This document shows, piece after piece, positions 32,651 to 43,951 of a DNA stretch of 64,000 nt (position 1 is the stretch's first letter; each line of letters begins with the position of its first letter). The notes below the pieces were generated by a model. It ran no database searches, was not told the origin of the DNA, and saw nothing but the letters and a program-made list of their open reading frames with translations. Origin of the DNA: Mactra quadrangularis (taxonomy: Eukaryota; Mollusca; Bivalvia; Venerida; Mactridae); NCBI GenBank assembly GCA_025267735.1, contig CM046299.1, positions 22,156,232 through 22,220,231 on the forward strand. The letters are read 5' to 3'. A program made the position numbers and the translations under genes.

Positions 32651-32937
32651 TCATATCGCTGAACAATATTTAGTTAAATATATATCATAGAAATATGTTT
32701 TGAAAAATGTGTGTGTATTCTACAAGGGCTATTTTGCATAACCGTTACGTGCTTCGCTTGTGCTTCACCCCGCGTAGGTAGTAAAAACCCAAGCCGCCAG
32801 GGTAGACCCTCCACGAATCCTTCCGAGATTATTCAGTCATGAAACATTTCGAATGCAACCTGTGTTCGCCATTGGGTGACAACTTCCCTACTTAATACAA
32901 AGGTAGGGGAAATAACCATGGAAATATTTCTGGGATT

Positions 32938-33195
32938 TTGAATAAAGCGTCCTGAAGGAGGTACGGGTTCGAATTCCACTCGAGCAGATACACCCCTTTC
33001 ATGACAAAACTGACGGTAATGTCAATTTTCCTCCATTTATAAGTACAATGAATGTAGAGAAATTGCCGGCCTTGTAGAATGGTAGGCAAGCACAGGTTAT
33101 AAACAAGGGTCTAGACAAGCAAAGCTAGGTTAGGTGTGCTGGTCACCGTAAAAATAACCTAATTTGTGTTCACAAGGCTTTAAGTCAAGTGTTTT
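32938..33195 (+). mobile_element. tRNA-headed SINE, family 1, old copy d
   Basis: Diverged copy: B-box region GGTACGGGTTCGAATTCCAC, then GTCAATTTTCCTCCATTTAT, GCCGGCCTTGTAGAATGGTA and a worn 3' tail. The A-box end is lost. No target duplication seen. Confidence 0.65.
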
Positions 33196-33275
33196 AAAAG
33201 TAGTTCAACACTGCAGGGCTTATGTAAAAAGTACTGACACATCGATAAGTTTGTAATGTTTGTTATTTTACTCAC

Positions 33276-33333
33276 AGGCGGCCGGCACAATCCCGAATCA
33301 AAAACACCGGCACAATCCCGAATCAAAAACACT
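33276..33333. mobile_element. Left end of a CAGGCGGCCG-family palindrome
   Basis: CACAGGCGGCCGGCACAATC followed by CCCGAATCAAAAACAC, the last part duplicated in tandem. The matching right end, GTGCCGGCCGCCTGTG, is not next to it but lies 1.9 kb away at 35206-35235. Confidence 0.55.
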
Positions 33334-33837
33334 ATAATATACTAATAAGGTATACAACTATGAAAAAGTAGTTTTTAACCAAGTTTAATTAGAGGCCAGT
33401 TTCTCCATTTTAAATTATTCTATTTAACATATTTATATATGCCCGCGTAGCTGACACCAAGCTTGTGCAAACACCGAGTAATAAGGTCGTATAGGTCGAT
33501 TTGAAACACCACGAACAAAATAGATTGGTTTAGTCGGTACAAAAGTCGCAAGGACTGAATACGTTTTTGACGGCAAGTTTTGTATTGATAAAACGTATAA
33601 TCAAAGAAAAAATGATATTTACACATGCAATCGACCATCAAATGTTTATCCTGCATTCAAACTGTACAAATACAATGTATGAGTATTCAAGAAATAGTCA
33701 ATACAAATGAAATTAAAAAATACTTTTTTTTCATTTTCGGCTTTTACCATTCATAACATTTAAGTACAGTCAATATTGAGCACGTTACGTAATGCATGAG
33801 TAAGAATTTAGTATAACTGTTAATACAATGACTTTTG

Positions 33838-34144
33838 GCCTGTTCAATTATCCCTAACGTTCCAAAACGTTCTGTAACGTTACATTTGGAACTCCTCGGC
33901 CATTCGTTGCGAATAGTTTTTAGACTGTATTTTAAAACTACCGGTGTTGAAGTAAACAAATATACGATCGTTTAGGCAATGAGTGATGTTTCGTTTAGTC
34001 CATAAATTTTGAAACATCACTCATTGCCTTAACGATCGTATATTAATTTTGTTTATTAGATAAGATTATTCGCAGCGAATGGCCGAGGAGTTCCAAATGT
34101 AACGTTACAGAACGTTTTGGAACGTTTATGATAATTGAACAGGC
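33838..34144. mobile_element. Long foldback rich in AACGTT
   Basis: Left arm from GCCTGTTCAATTATCCCTAA and right arm ending with its complement TAATTGAACAGGC; arms ~140 bp around a centre near 34005. The outer arms repeat AACGTTC / AACGTTA several times. A 71-codon minus-strand frame here is incidental. Single arms or ends occur at 32468-32650 and 52322-52375. Confidence 0.8.
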
Positions 34145-35205
34145 TACTTATATTGAAGTTTTGTAACTTTTCATGCATTTTGTTTTATGTACAAGTTTAC
34201 AAGTTTATTCATATTAACTCCGGAAGGTCTTAGACCCAAGCGGCAAATACAAGTACATTGACATGTCAGTACAAAATAAATTATCATAATTAATTATTAC
34301 AACAGAACAGAACGGAATACAATATTTCTAACTTATACATAGTGTAATAGTACGTTGCTAGGTAGTACAAGTATCGGATTACAATATATGGACATATCTA
34401 TAAGGTAAAGGTGTTAGTTTCAAAAAGAAACAATTACAAAACAAAAAGATAATCACCTATATCAGGACCCATTACTGAAAGAAAGAAATATAGCAATAAA
34501 TATTGCGTAAGAACTTCTGTATAGTACTTCCATGTGTAGTATTTCTGATTATTCTTCATTCATATGGTAATTTAAAAAGTTACGGGTCAACATTTGTCCT
34601 CAATTGTGTATTTAGTTCTTGCGACTTCAATCTCCGTAAACACATATCCTGTAGACCGATGTCGTACAGGATCTCTACTTTCTCTGTGAGAGGTCACGTC
34701 GAGGCGACCATGTTGTCGACCAATCAATGCGTAGCTTTCATCTAGACGAAAACACTATTAATCACATTTTGATTTCGTAATTTCTATTTTTAGACCAAGT
34801 TTTGCTTGCTAATTTAACCGCGGCAATATTCACAGTCTGCGATTGGTTACGTATCATAACAATTTCGTCATGAATATTATGATGAGAAAAGGTCGCCTGA
34901 ACGTGACCTTCGTTTGAAAAAGGCCAGATCTAAATTAGCGAAAATGCGAGCGAAAATATTTTAGATCGGGTTTTAATCAGATTGTTGCGACTTCTGTGTC
35001 GAGTAAACTAAATTTGTTTAATCAAGATCTTTGATATCGTCCTACAACCTTATTATTCGGTGTATGCCAAAGATGTTGGTATCAGTCCAAAGAGCAAAAA
35101 AATCAGCTTTGCTAGCGTGTATAAATCTGTGAAATAACATTATTGAACTTGGTCAAAAAGTACCATTTTTTTAGTAACATACCTTACAGGCATATAAAGT
35201 GCAAT
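34145..35205. other. Non-coding stretch with possible LINE tail remnant
   Basis: From about 34195, ACAAGTTTATTCATATTAAC and CTCCGGAAGGTCTTAGACCC look like the complement of a LINE 3' region, but no reverse-transcriptase motif remains. The rest holds nothing recognisable. Confidence 0.3.
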
Positions 35206-35235
35206 TGATACTGAAACGTGCCGGCCGCCTGTGAT
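35206..35235. mobile_element. Right end of a CAGGCGGCCG-family palindrome
   Basis: ACGTGCCGGCCGCCTGTGAT is the mirror of the left end at 33276-33333. Together they would bound a ~1.96-kb unit containing the AACGTT foldback. Confidence 0.5.
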
Positions 35236-35578
35236 TTTACTTAAATGTCTATAAGTTTATTATACATTTATCAGCGATAATACGGTCTTATCAGTTTAAA
35301 TAAATACTTCAACGAAACAATTGAAAACAAGAATGTTTTTGCAGACCATTGTATTGAAATATTACAAAATTAATGATTGTTTAAATACTTAAGGGGTTGT
35401 AAATTTCCTCCCAGTAATAAATAAAGCATATGCATCAGCAAAAATGTTAGTTTTTTTGTACGAGAAAGTTAACGCTTATTTTGCGTTTTTTTATGTAGAA
35501 TTGGTTCATTGTGTCGATACAAAAATAATACAACCGCTTAAGACATTGTGTTTCACGTCGTATGTAAGCCTAACAAAA

Positions 35579-35883
35579 GACCCGGCTAGCTCAGTTGGTA
35601 GCACGCATGTCTATTGATCGAGGGGTCGTGGGTTCGATTCCCGGGCGGGGCATACTTTTGTGGAGCTTGTTCATGAAATTATTTCTACGGTCATACTCCC
35701 TCCGACCAATGATTCTTAATTAAAGGCAGTTGTCAGTCACTGACGAACGTATGTGCTTAGTAGTTGGTTAACAGCTAAATCCAGGTATTTAGTCTTTACA
35801 AGAACAGTGAGTAGTTTGACTGACCGCCGTTATATCACCTATACTATGTGTTGCAACGTATTAAACCCAATAAAACAAAACAA
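35579..35883 (+). mobile_element. tRNA-headed SINE, family 2, full-length copy
   Basis: The head GACCCGGCTAGCTCAGTTGG and B-box GGGTTCGATTCCC form a 73-nt tRNA-like unit, but the acceptor arm has mispairs, so it is not a working tRNA. The body carries TCAGTCACTGACGAACGTAT and GCTTAGTAGTTGGTTAACAG. The 3' end is GACCGCCGTTATATCACCTA and an ACAAAACAAAC tail. Confidence 0.85.
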
Positions 35884-35932
35884 ACTTTAGATTATCTTAA
35901 ACTATTTATTTTCTAGGATAAAATAAACAAAG

Positions 35933-38900
35933 ATGGTGGGTACTGTAGGGAGAGTTTTGTTCATTGTAGTCAGCATTTTATTTCTAGTAAGTAAACTTTT
36001 TTTCAAGTGACAACATACTTTTTTCTAACATTTTACTTATGGAGACCCGTTGCTATGGAAACAAAGATTGCTTGATATCAGAGAGCAAAATGAAAAAGTC
36101 TATACAAAGCATTTTGTTATAGTCATCGCAGCAAAGTGGTTTGCTTTGTGCAATGATTGTACGGCGAGCTATTTCTGCACATGAATCTCTTTCAAGGCAA
36201 CAGTATCACATTTTTGTATTTAATTGCTAGATACTTAGTTCAATATTTGAAATAGTGTTACCAATGAAAACATTAGCTTTTTGTCACTAATGTGTGTGCT
36301 TCAAATGGTGCCATTCCGTTACTGAATGTATATAATATGACAGATAGCTAGATGCCTTATTCCTGTCAACCGTGAACTAGGTGTAAAGGGGCCTATTCCA
36401 TCTCATCAGTCGCCTTAGCTGTCAAATCAACCGCATAAAAGTCAAAAACATAAAATACCTTTATCATTATCATTGCTCAGTTTGGGGACAAGTTTGGGTT
36501 GAGTTTGTGATGGACATTCAGGGGATCTGTTGAGCAATAAACTGAAGTAAGTTGGTCTACCTTACAGGTCTCGTCTTATGCTTAGTGTTTGAATAAACAG
36601 TATTGTAATGTTTAAAACTTGGCAAAGTACAGGTCGTATGCTAGGTCATGCCTGCTTTTGTACTTTAAACAATGGACTTGTCCATTAAATAGGTGACTAA
36701 GCTAATGCATAAACAGCATTTTACTGATTTAAACGTACCATTTTTATGTTTTAACCTTTATTTTGAATAGTGCGTATGCATAATGTAAATTTTATATGAT
36801 AATATGTTTATAAACTAAGTGTAAATTAATTAAACTAGATAATTGTAAAATGATTCACCTCTAAATATATGTGAGTTATGAAAGTGGCTATGTTTATATA
36901 CGCAATGTTTTCGTGGACGGCCTGTATGTGAATTTATCTTAGAATATATAAAAATATTTTCGTTTTCAGCATTGGCTGGTTCGATCAATTTACAAGTCAA
37001 GACTATTACAAATGACTAGTCGGATGGTACGATATGGTACGACAGGTATTGGGTTGTTTCGTAGTGTGTTATATTTTATATTATTAAATAACTACATGTA
37101 TGTGTTATTTGCCCTGTAAAGTAACAAGTTCAATGCACAATACATGTACTGCAAAACCTGTTTAACAAAACTGAAAGTGGACTGAAATCTGTTATAGGGC
37201 CAATTACACTTATTGGTCCTGGTCCAGTTTCACATTTCTGACTCTCGTTTGTTTATAAAACAGGGTCAATATCAAAATCTGGACCGTTTGTAGTTATTTA
37301 ATAGACTTGTCATTAAATAAGTGTTTTGATATAGGCCCTGTTATTTTTTCTCGGAACCTTCATATTGGCATTTGGCCTTCGGCCTCGGGCCAATACAAAT
37401 GGCCTTGGAAAATACAGGGCCTATATCAAATCACTCGTTTAATAACATATACAAAAGGAAATTTACTCCTGTGAAGTGGATTGTTAACATTGCTGACAAA
37501 TCAAAGACTCTAATAGTAAATGCTACTATAATTATTATTTTTTCGTCTCTAAATTCGATGTTAGAAATGATGAACTTGCATTGGATGAGTATTTTAATGG
37601 AACACATGGACAGAGATAACAATAGCCAAACAATGTTAATTGGTGGACTTCGATCATTGATTGAAGAAGTAAAATCAGTTTAACTTGTCACAGCAACAGT
37701 ATTTGATCATGAGTATTATTGTAATTATTGCTATTCAAGTTCAAACAAAGTACATTCTGTTCCAACGATCTTCCACGAACGGTATCGCATTTCTCTTTTG
37801 AGTAAGCCTCGGCATTTTCAACTACAACCTTAAGTATTTTATTTAAGTGGAATAATATATTACTAATGTGTTATATTTCAAAATTTTAATTCATTGTTTA
37901 GTATGTACATCTCTTAATAATATAAAAGTTATTTCTATTTTTGTCTTTAATTTACTCAAAACTTGAAATAGCATTTTTTGTAGATTCCAACGCTTGCATA
38001 CTTGATTTTACATTTTTATAAAATTTGGTTATTTGAACTAAATATACCATTACAGATGACATGAAGTTATGGATCATTGTTGGTGGATTTTCTCTGGCCG
38101 CTGTTGTCTTGGTCACAATCATTATTATACTCATGTGTCGACGAAAATGGTACATACTTGTAGTTTAAAAAGTGTATTCAACGAATGTCGTTTTCATGTA
38201 CATTTATAGCCAGCTGCTAGCTTTAACAATGATCATTCGAAATCTTATATACATGTACTAGTATAGTAGTGTTTCCAAATATCATTTCTATCATAGCGAA
38301 TATATTTCAAGGTTCGACGACTGAATTTTTAACTATTTTGTCGACATCATCATCATTATTCAGTTTAGTTTAAACAGGTCGTTGATTATTCCTTTGGCAA
38401 GGGCGAGGCCGGTCTGTCTCGTCTGGAGTGAAGTCTTCCTCTCCATGATTGGCGGTCCTGAAGGTTGGTGCCATCCATTTTCTGTACCAGCCTATCACGC
38501 TTAACCAGGTCTTCCTATGTTAGCTTGGGTCTGTCTCTCCCCCGATGGGCAGTAACGTTTAAGTCTCTGGCTTAGGAGATCCAGCTTGTGCTATGTTCTA
38601 CATGGCCAAACCATCTCAGCCTGTTTGTTTGGAGAAGGTAGGCAATATCTCTGGTTTTAAGCTGCGACATGAGATCCACCAAAGGAACAACAATCAATAA
38701 TCGACAATGCAAGGTTATTTCTGTGAGGCAATACCGTTTTACATTCTTCCTAATGAGTTACTCAGCTAAATTAAAGGCTTTAGTCAGTCTGAAACAAAGG
38801 TTATGAAATATAGTTTATTTTATTATAAGTGACGAAATGTTTAATAATTGTTTGTAATAGCATATCGTGAAATAATACAAAATGTTTTTAGATATAATTT

Positions 38901-39044
38901 GGCTGATGTTTGTATTTTAGGAGATTGCAAGAACAAGAGATACAGAAAAGAGATATTGAAGTGCAAAACAGAATTCAGAGCAGTAGATCATCTAATGATT
39001 CTCCTGCATATGATCAACCCCACCCCTCTTCTAGAGAATCTTGA
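35933..39044 (+). CDS. Mini-receptor: ectodomain-less paralogue of the WSC receptor
   Basis: Four exons, 35933-35986, 36970-37045, 38056-38149, 38921-39044, with GT..AG junctions and agreeing phases (0, 1, 2), give 348 nt (115 aa plus stop). Exon 1 encodes a hydrophobic start (MVGTVGRVLFIVVSILFL). Exon 2 encodes 25 residues unlike anything I know. Exon 3 encodes a membrane helix matching that of the gene at 13339-24518 (KLWIIVGG..LAAVVL and CRRK), and the intron after it is also alike. Exon 4 aligns with the start of the longer tail (RLQE..QKR..NR-QSSR), then stops after SPAYDQPHP, so the ITAM-like tyrosines and the WSC and lectin parts are absent. It may be a real small membrane protein, a decayed copy, or 3' exons of a differently spliced gene. 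Exons 3-4 are secure by homology; exons 1-2 rest on splice and phase agreement only. Confidence 0.5.
37085..37455. repeat. Intronic repeat shared by both receptor-family genes, copy 2
   Basis: Counterpart of 15490-15812, with an added inverted pair GATATAGGCCCTGTTATTTT / AATACAGGGCCTATATCAAA at its right end. A 103-codon plus-strand frame starting in it (37372) has no domain and is not included in the gene model. Confidence 0.6.
38341..38700 (-). pseudogene. LINE reverse-transcriptase C-terminal remnant, antisense in mini-receptor intron 3
   Basis: Minus-strand translation gives NRLRWFGHVEH, then HRGRDRPKL and later DRQSWRGRLHSRRDRP, with in-frame stops between. The RLRWFGHV block near the end of the reverse transcriptase and a TGATGATG-type tail are typical of some non-LTR retrotransposons (family knowledge). 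5' truncated and dead. Confidence 0.7.
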
Positions 39045-40014
39045 TTTACCCCTATGAAATCGCAGTAACAGAATTAACGTTTATGTCCATATTATTCTGC
39101 ATAATATTGTAAATTACCAAACAAAGCAAGAAAAATGCTGTAGACACTGAAATTTTAACAGCATTTTAAAGAACTTACCCCTCTATGCTAAGATGATATA
39201 GGGTTGCACCAAAACACCTTTAACACTGAATTAGGAACAGGATAGGGTTCATTTTATGTACGGTTATAATGATGTTAAATAGGTAATGAAAGAAGAACTG
39301 TAAACTGCTTACATTTCGACACATTTGCAATGAACTCCAACCAATGAAACAACGATAATCAACGTCCGTCATAGAGTCCACAACATTTCACTTTCGCGTA
39401 TTTTTGTGCATTGAGGTTGAAATTTTCGAGTACATGTATTTACCGAAAAAAAAACGAAAAAAAAAACACGAATTTTACTGAAATAACCGAAAAACACTTT
39501 TTGGAGTTGTATAGAGCTAAAACAATTACGTTTAAATTGAAAAAATGTGTTTTAATGTATTAATATACTTTTTACCAATGACATTTGAACAATTTTGATA
39601 TATGAGTATCAAGATTGAAATTATATTCTTGTGAGAACCGACATTATTAACCTGAGCTTGGCCTTTATGCAAGAATACATGTATTTATTTAACTTAGTAT
39701 TCACAGTCTATTTTTGTATTCGTTTGTAAATCGCGCTTGATCGGAAGCTTCGACAAAACTTCGAGCAAAACACATGTACTAAACAATTACTTTTGTTTTC
39801 ATAAGAATTAATACTTTGAAATTGTTTCCCTCAAAACGAATGGGTCCAAAATTAAAAGTACAAGAAAATGCCTTTTTACAAAATTGATTTATAGTCACAT
39901 AGGTTGATAAAAACACGTGCATAACAGTATACACGCATACGGAAACTCACGATTAATGTAAGTGAAGTGTGTATTATTATAAGGTAGTTCAAGCTCAGGT
40001 TAATATTGTCGCAT

Positions 40015-41290
40015 TATATACACTCTTAATTATTATACGCGTTCAAGATGAACTTTTTTTGATTGGTTTCAAACCATGATGAACATTCGCAATATTGCCT
40101 CATTTGTGGCTAATTTACTCATATCATATTGAATGTATAATTGTTAGAAAAATTGTTTTGATATAAACAAAAATAAAACATTGTTATCATAATGTATTAT
40201 TGGCTAGTATCTATTTAAAATTTTAGTACCTGTTAATGCGTTAGAACATTTAGTATACATTTATTTATTAGTATAGATAGCTTATGTAATCATTACGAAA
40301 ATTACGACATCAGTGCATCATAAAATTCGTTCTTAAATGAAAGTCATAACATTCAACATTGTTTGAGCCTAAGGTTCTCTGTCAGTGATAGGTTACACTA
40401 ATTTGATGCCTGTTTAGATTCTAGGATTGTATGAAAAACTAGTCCTTTTGTATTCTACTACATTGGAAACATAATCTATCCAAATAGTTTTGGATTATTA
40501 GTAACAAAGTCTTGTTATAGAAAAGCTTAGTTCAAATGCTTTAGAAGAATGTAATAATACAAGATTACATAGTCAGATGGTACACTACACTGTATCTAAC
40601 TGAACTCAGTGTTTTTATTTCATGCTGCGTGTCAGGTCATTATAAACAAGCTACTGAGATACTCAGTTATGATAAGTACATGCATGCAATATTTTCAGAA
40701 ACGGATGTATGATGATTTAGGAAGTTATAATATATGTGCATGTTATACCTAGGTCATACATTTACAGATGATCATGCTTAATCAACACATATTCAATATG
40801 GCAGGATTTGTAGCGATCTGTTTAAACCACGTCGTCTGAAATCCACGGTACTCATACGTTGTGATTATTATTATCGTTGACAAGCAATACCCTGGGCTAC
40901 CGAAGGTTCTTAAACGCTTGGATAATCTGAGATTATCCGTGATTAATGGTTCAGCTTACTCTTCTGGTTATGAAGATTTAAATGATCAACTCGGACAACC
41001 GCATGTCTGGCACATCTGGACCATTCGTGAAAATACACGTGCAAACCAGGCGCTGCCATTCGTCAATGTGTCGCATAGGCATTAAAGGCAGGGCCGTATT
41101 ACAAACACTCCCGGACAGTGTTCCTCCTGGAACAAAGAACTTATCTATGAAGTTTTTGTTTTAGAGGTCAATAATAATTTATGAAATGCTTATTCGTATC
41201 CATATAAAGAATAAAGAACAGATATTATCATAAACACTTTGTTTTTGTGTGCCATTCTACCCAGAAACCCCATAAATAACAAATAAAAGA
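40015..41290 (+). repeat. Diverged flank copy B
   Basis: Two blocks, 40015-40440 and about 40990-41290, align in order and orientation with 25630-26000 and 26045-26340 of arm A: TCAGTGATAGGTTACACTAA, TTATCATAAAC next to a TTTGTTTTTGTGTGCCAT stretch. Some 550 bp of unrelated DNA lies between. It starts ~1 kb after the mini-receptor stop codon, as arm A does after the full receptor, so it looks like the 3' flank carried along in the gene duplication. Overlapping 60- and 74-codon frames are not genes. Confidence 0.65.
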
Positions 41291-41504
41291 AAACAAAAAG
41301 CTTTGTCCAGTTGACACACATGTACGCCCCCGAAAGCTAGCGATATTACCTGAGTAATCGGAAACAAAGGCACTTTCAGACAGCTAACTCCAGCGTCAAA
41401 GAATGGTTTATAAGATTTATTGCGTCTTGAGAAGCGTGCAATTATGCTGAAACCAGTTTCACATTGAGAAATTCTATAAATATAGGAATAGTTTTGTTTA
41501 GAGT

Positions 41505-41665
41505 GATTTATTAGCTCGATTGTGAAACAAGTTTTTAAAACTTAGATTAATCAATTTCGAGTCCGCTTCCTGGTCCCCCAGTCCTGAGCTAGTAGAATAA
41601 AGTTTCTTGCACAAGAAAATAACAGGACAGGTTTTGGAACCAACGCGGAGCTGAATGGTATAGAT
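41505..41665 (-). mobile_element. tRNA-headed SINE, family 3, partial copy
   Basis: GATTGTGAAACAAG, TCGAGTCCGCTTCCTGGTCC, CTGAGCTAGTAGAATAAAGT and GGTTTTGGAACCAACGCG follow the order of the copies at 11128 and 14440. The head is missing. Confidence 0.55.
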
Positions 41666-41900
41666 CCATTACCTGTAACTAACCAAGGGTATTTGTGGAG
41701 GTTAACGATAGCGAGGTTAAAGTGTAACTAAACGGATTTATGAAATATTATTTAACTTTGTTAGTTGAGGGAAGCTCATGGAAGTGGCTGACAGACTGTT
41801 CAATAAACACAACACTTATACGCACTGATAACCTTCGTTGAACTCATTACAGTAAGGCTCAATTATCAATTGTATTATAAATAATTAAGTGAATGTGTGT

Positions 41901-42290
41901 TAGCTATTAGTTTGTTTCACAGGTGCCAGACCCAAATTCTCCTTATTATAACTATATAATTATATCTATATAGAGAAAATGTCTCTAAGGCCTGTTCAAG
42001 GATCGTAGTTTTCAAATCGTAACTAAGCTCACAAAGACGTCCCAATCGTCAAATCTTTACCACTATCAGTTCCAGAAAGGATTATTCGGCATAAAATACT
42101 TTTATTAGCTATAGTTTGTTTCACAGGTGCCAGACCCAAATTCTCCTTATTATAACTATATAATTATATCTATATAGAGAAAATGTCTCTAAGACCTGTT
42201 CAACGGTCGTAGTTTTCAAATCGTCACCAAGTTCATAAAAACGTCCCGATCGTCAAATCACTATCTGTTCTAGAAAAGATTTATGACGTG
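41901..42290. repeat. Direct tandem duplication, ~215-bp period
   Basis: Two copies starting at 41901 and 42116. Each begins TAGCTAT, then TTTGTTTCACAGGTGCCAGA, and contains the palindromic tract TATAATTATATCTATATAG. The first ~100 bp are nearly identical, the rest diverges. Confidence 0.8.
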
Positions 42291-43951
42291 TTGTTTGACA
42301 TCAGTCGAATTTAGGGCTTTCGATGGAAAATATGGGACCATTTCATTGATTGTAGATCGATTTTCGTCAAATAAAGTATATTTTATGCAATAAATCTGTG
42401 GTCAAACATACATATTCACAATCACATTCTGTTCATTAGTTGCCTTGACTTCCATAATCTAAATTTCATTTTAGCTTTTTTAAAATGTGATCCGCTTGCT
42501 TGCGTACTTACTGGTCAGCTTCTCAAACAGCTTTGTCTTTTACATTCTGACGCTTTTGTACACAACGGTCTTACTGACCATTGTACGGAGACGCTCAGCA
42601 TCATGGGTAAAACTGTTTATTTACCTGAAAACACGTGGCAATGTTTATATTCTAATAATTCACCTATTCAACTGTACTGAACAAACAAATTATGTTTTTG
42701 TGTCTACTCAAAAAAAAAAAACTATCCAACCTTCTATGTTCATTAAATTAAAGATTTAAACCGGTAGTTAAACCTCCATCCTAACGTGTTTACATCTGTC
42801 ATTCTGTACACAGACATTTGAAATGTAAAGTAGAATACACGGTTTGGCTATGCACCTGTACCTTATGAGGTTTAAAAGTACTTTGTATTTATGGATTGGT
42901 ATTCCTGTAGTTATAAGCGATCATCTATTTTATAACATAATTATAATTGTATCAACAACAGAACAAGTACAATGATTTTGTCTTCATACGCCGCAATATA
43001 TTCTGTTGCGTACCAAATCGCCGAATTCTGCGAACGTTTGTGCGTCTTAGTATAGAGGTGATATCGTCACCTTCTATATATTCTGCATTTCTTTTATGGT
43101 ATTGTGTGTCTCATGGTCACTGCTTCTTGTTTCATTTCATTTTGTTCTTGAAGGGGTTGCTGTGTAGGATGACACACAAAACAAGTTGTTTATGATAATA
43201 ATTATTCTTTATTCCGTATAAATTATAAAGAAAAATAACATAAATACTAATAGCCTTACAAAACTGTCCAACGTTGTTTCTTTGTTCAAAGATATATAAT
43301 GTCGAGGAATGTTTGCTGAACCATCCTGTTTTCTTTATGCATACGGACAACACGTTAATGATTGAAAGCGCCTGGATATTACGGTCTAATGTGGCACAAA
43401 TATGCCAGATATGCGGCATATATAATTATTAGGAAAGTTTATGTGACCAATGAAGCAAATTGCAGACGTATCTGTTCTTCGCTTCAATCCTGAATTTTGA
43501 CTGGATTTAACTTAGTGTAACCTATCACTGACAGAAAACCTTAGGCATTAACAAAGCCGAATGTTCATTTAAGACCAAATTTTATGATGCATTGATGTCA
43601 TTATTTTCATAATGATTACATGAGCTGTCTTTACTAATCAAAAGTTCTTACACATATACAGGTACCCAAATTTTAAGTAAATACTGGTCGATAATGAATT
43701 TGGCTTATTGCGATAGGATTAAAAGATGTTACAACAGTTGTACATTCAATAAAATATGAGTCAATTGAAACAAAGAGTCAGCATTGCGCATATTTACCAA
43801 TTTTAACAATACATAAGCTGCACATCTTGAACGCATAGAATAAATGAGAACGAACATGTGGTTCACATGAGTCTGTAACCGCACTCTACGTAGAAGGGAT
43901 GCTGTGTCAATCCTCTGTAACTTTTTGACTGTACATGCGATTACAAAGGAT

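Noticed and set aside
35580..35652. 73-nt tRNA-like unit
   Set aside because: The length is right but acceptor positions mispair and it continues into a SINE body; no terminator T run.
37372..37683. 103-codon frame in intron 2 of the mini-receptor
   Set aside because: Starts inside a repeat and has no acceptor or donor placing it in the gene; exons 2 and 3 join in phase without it.
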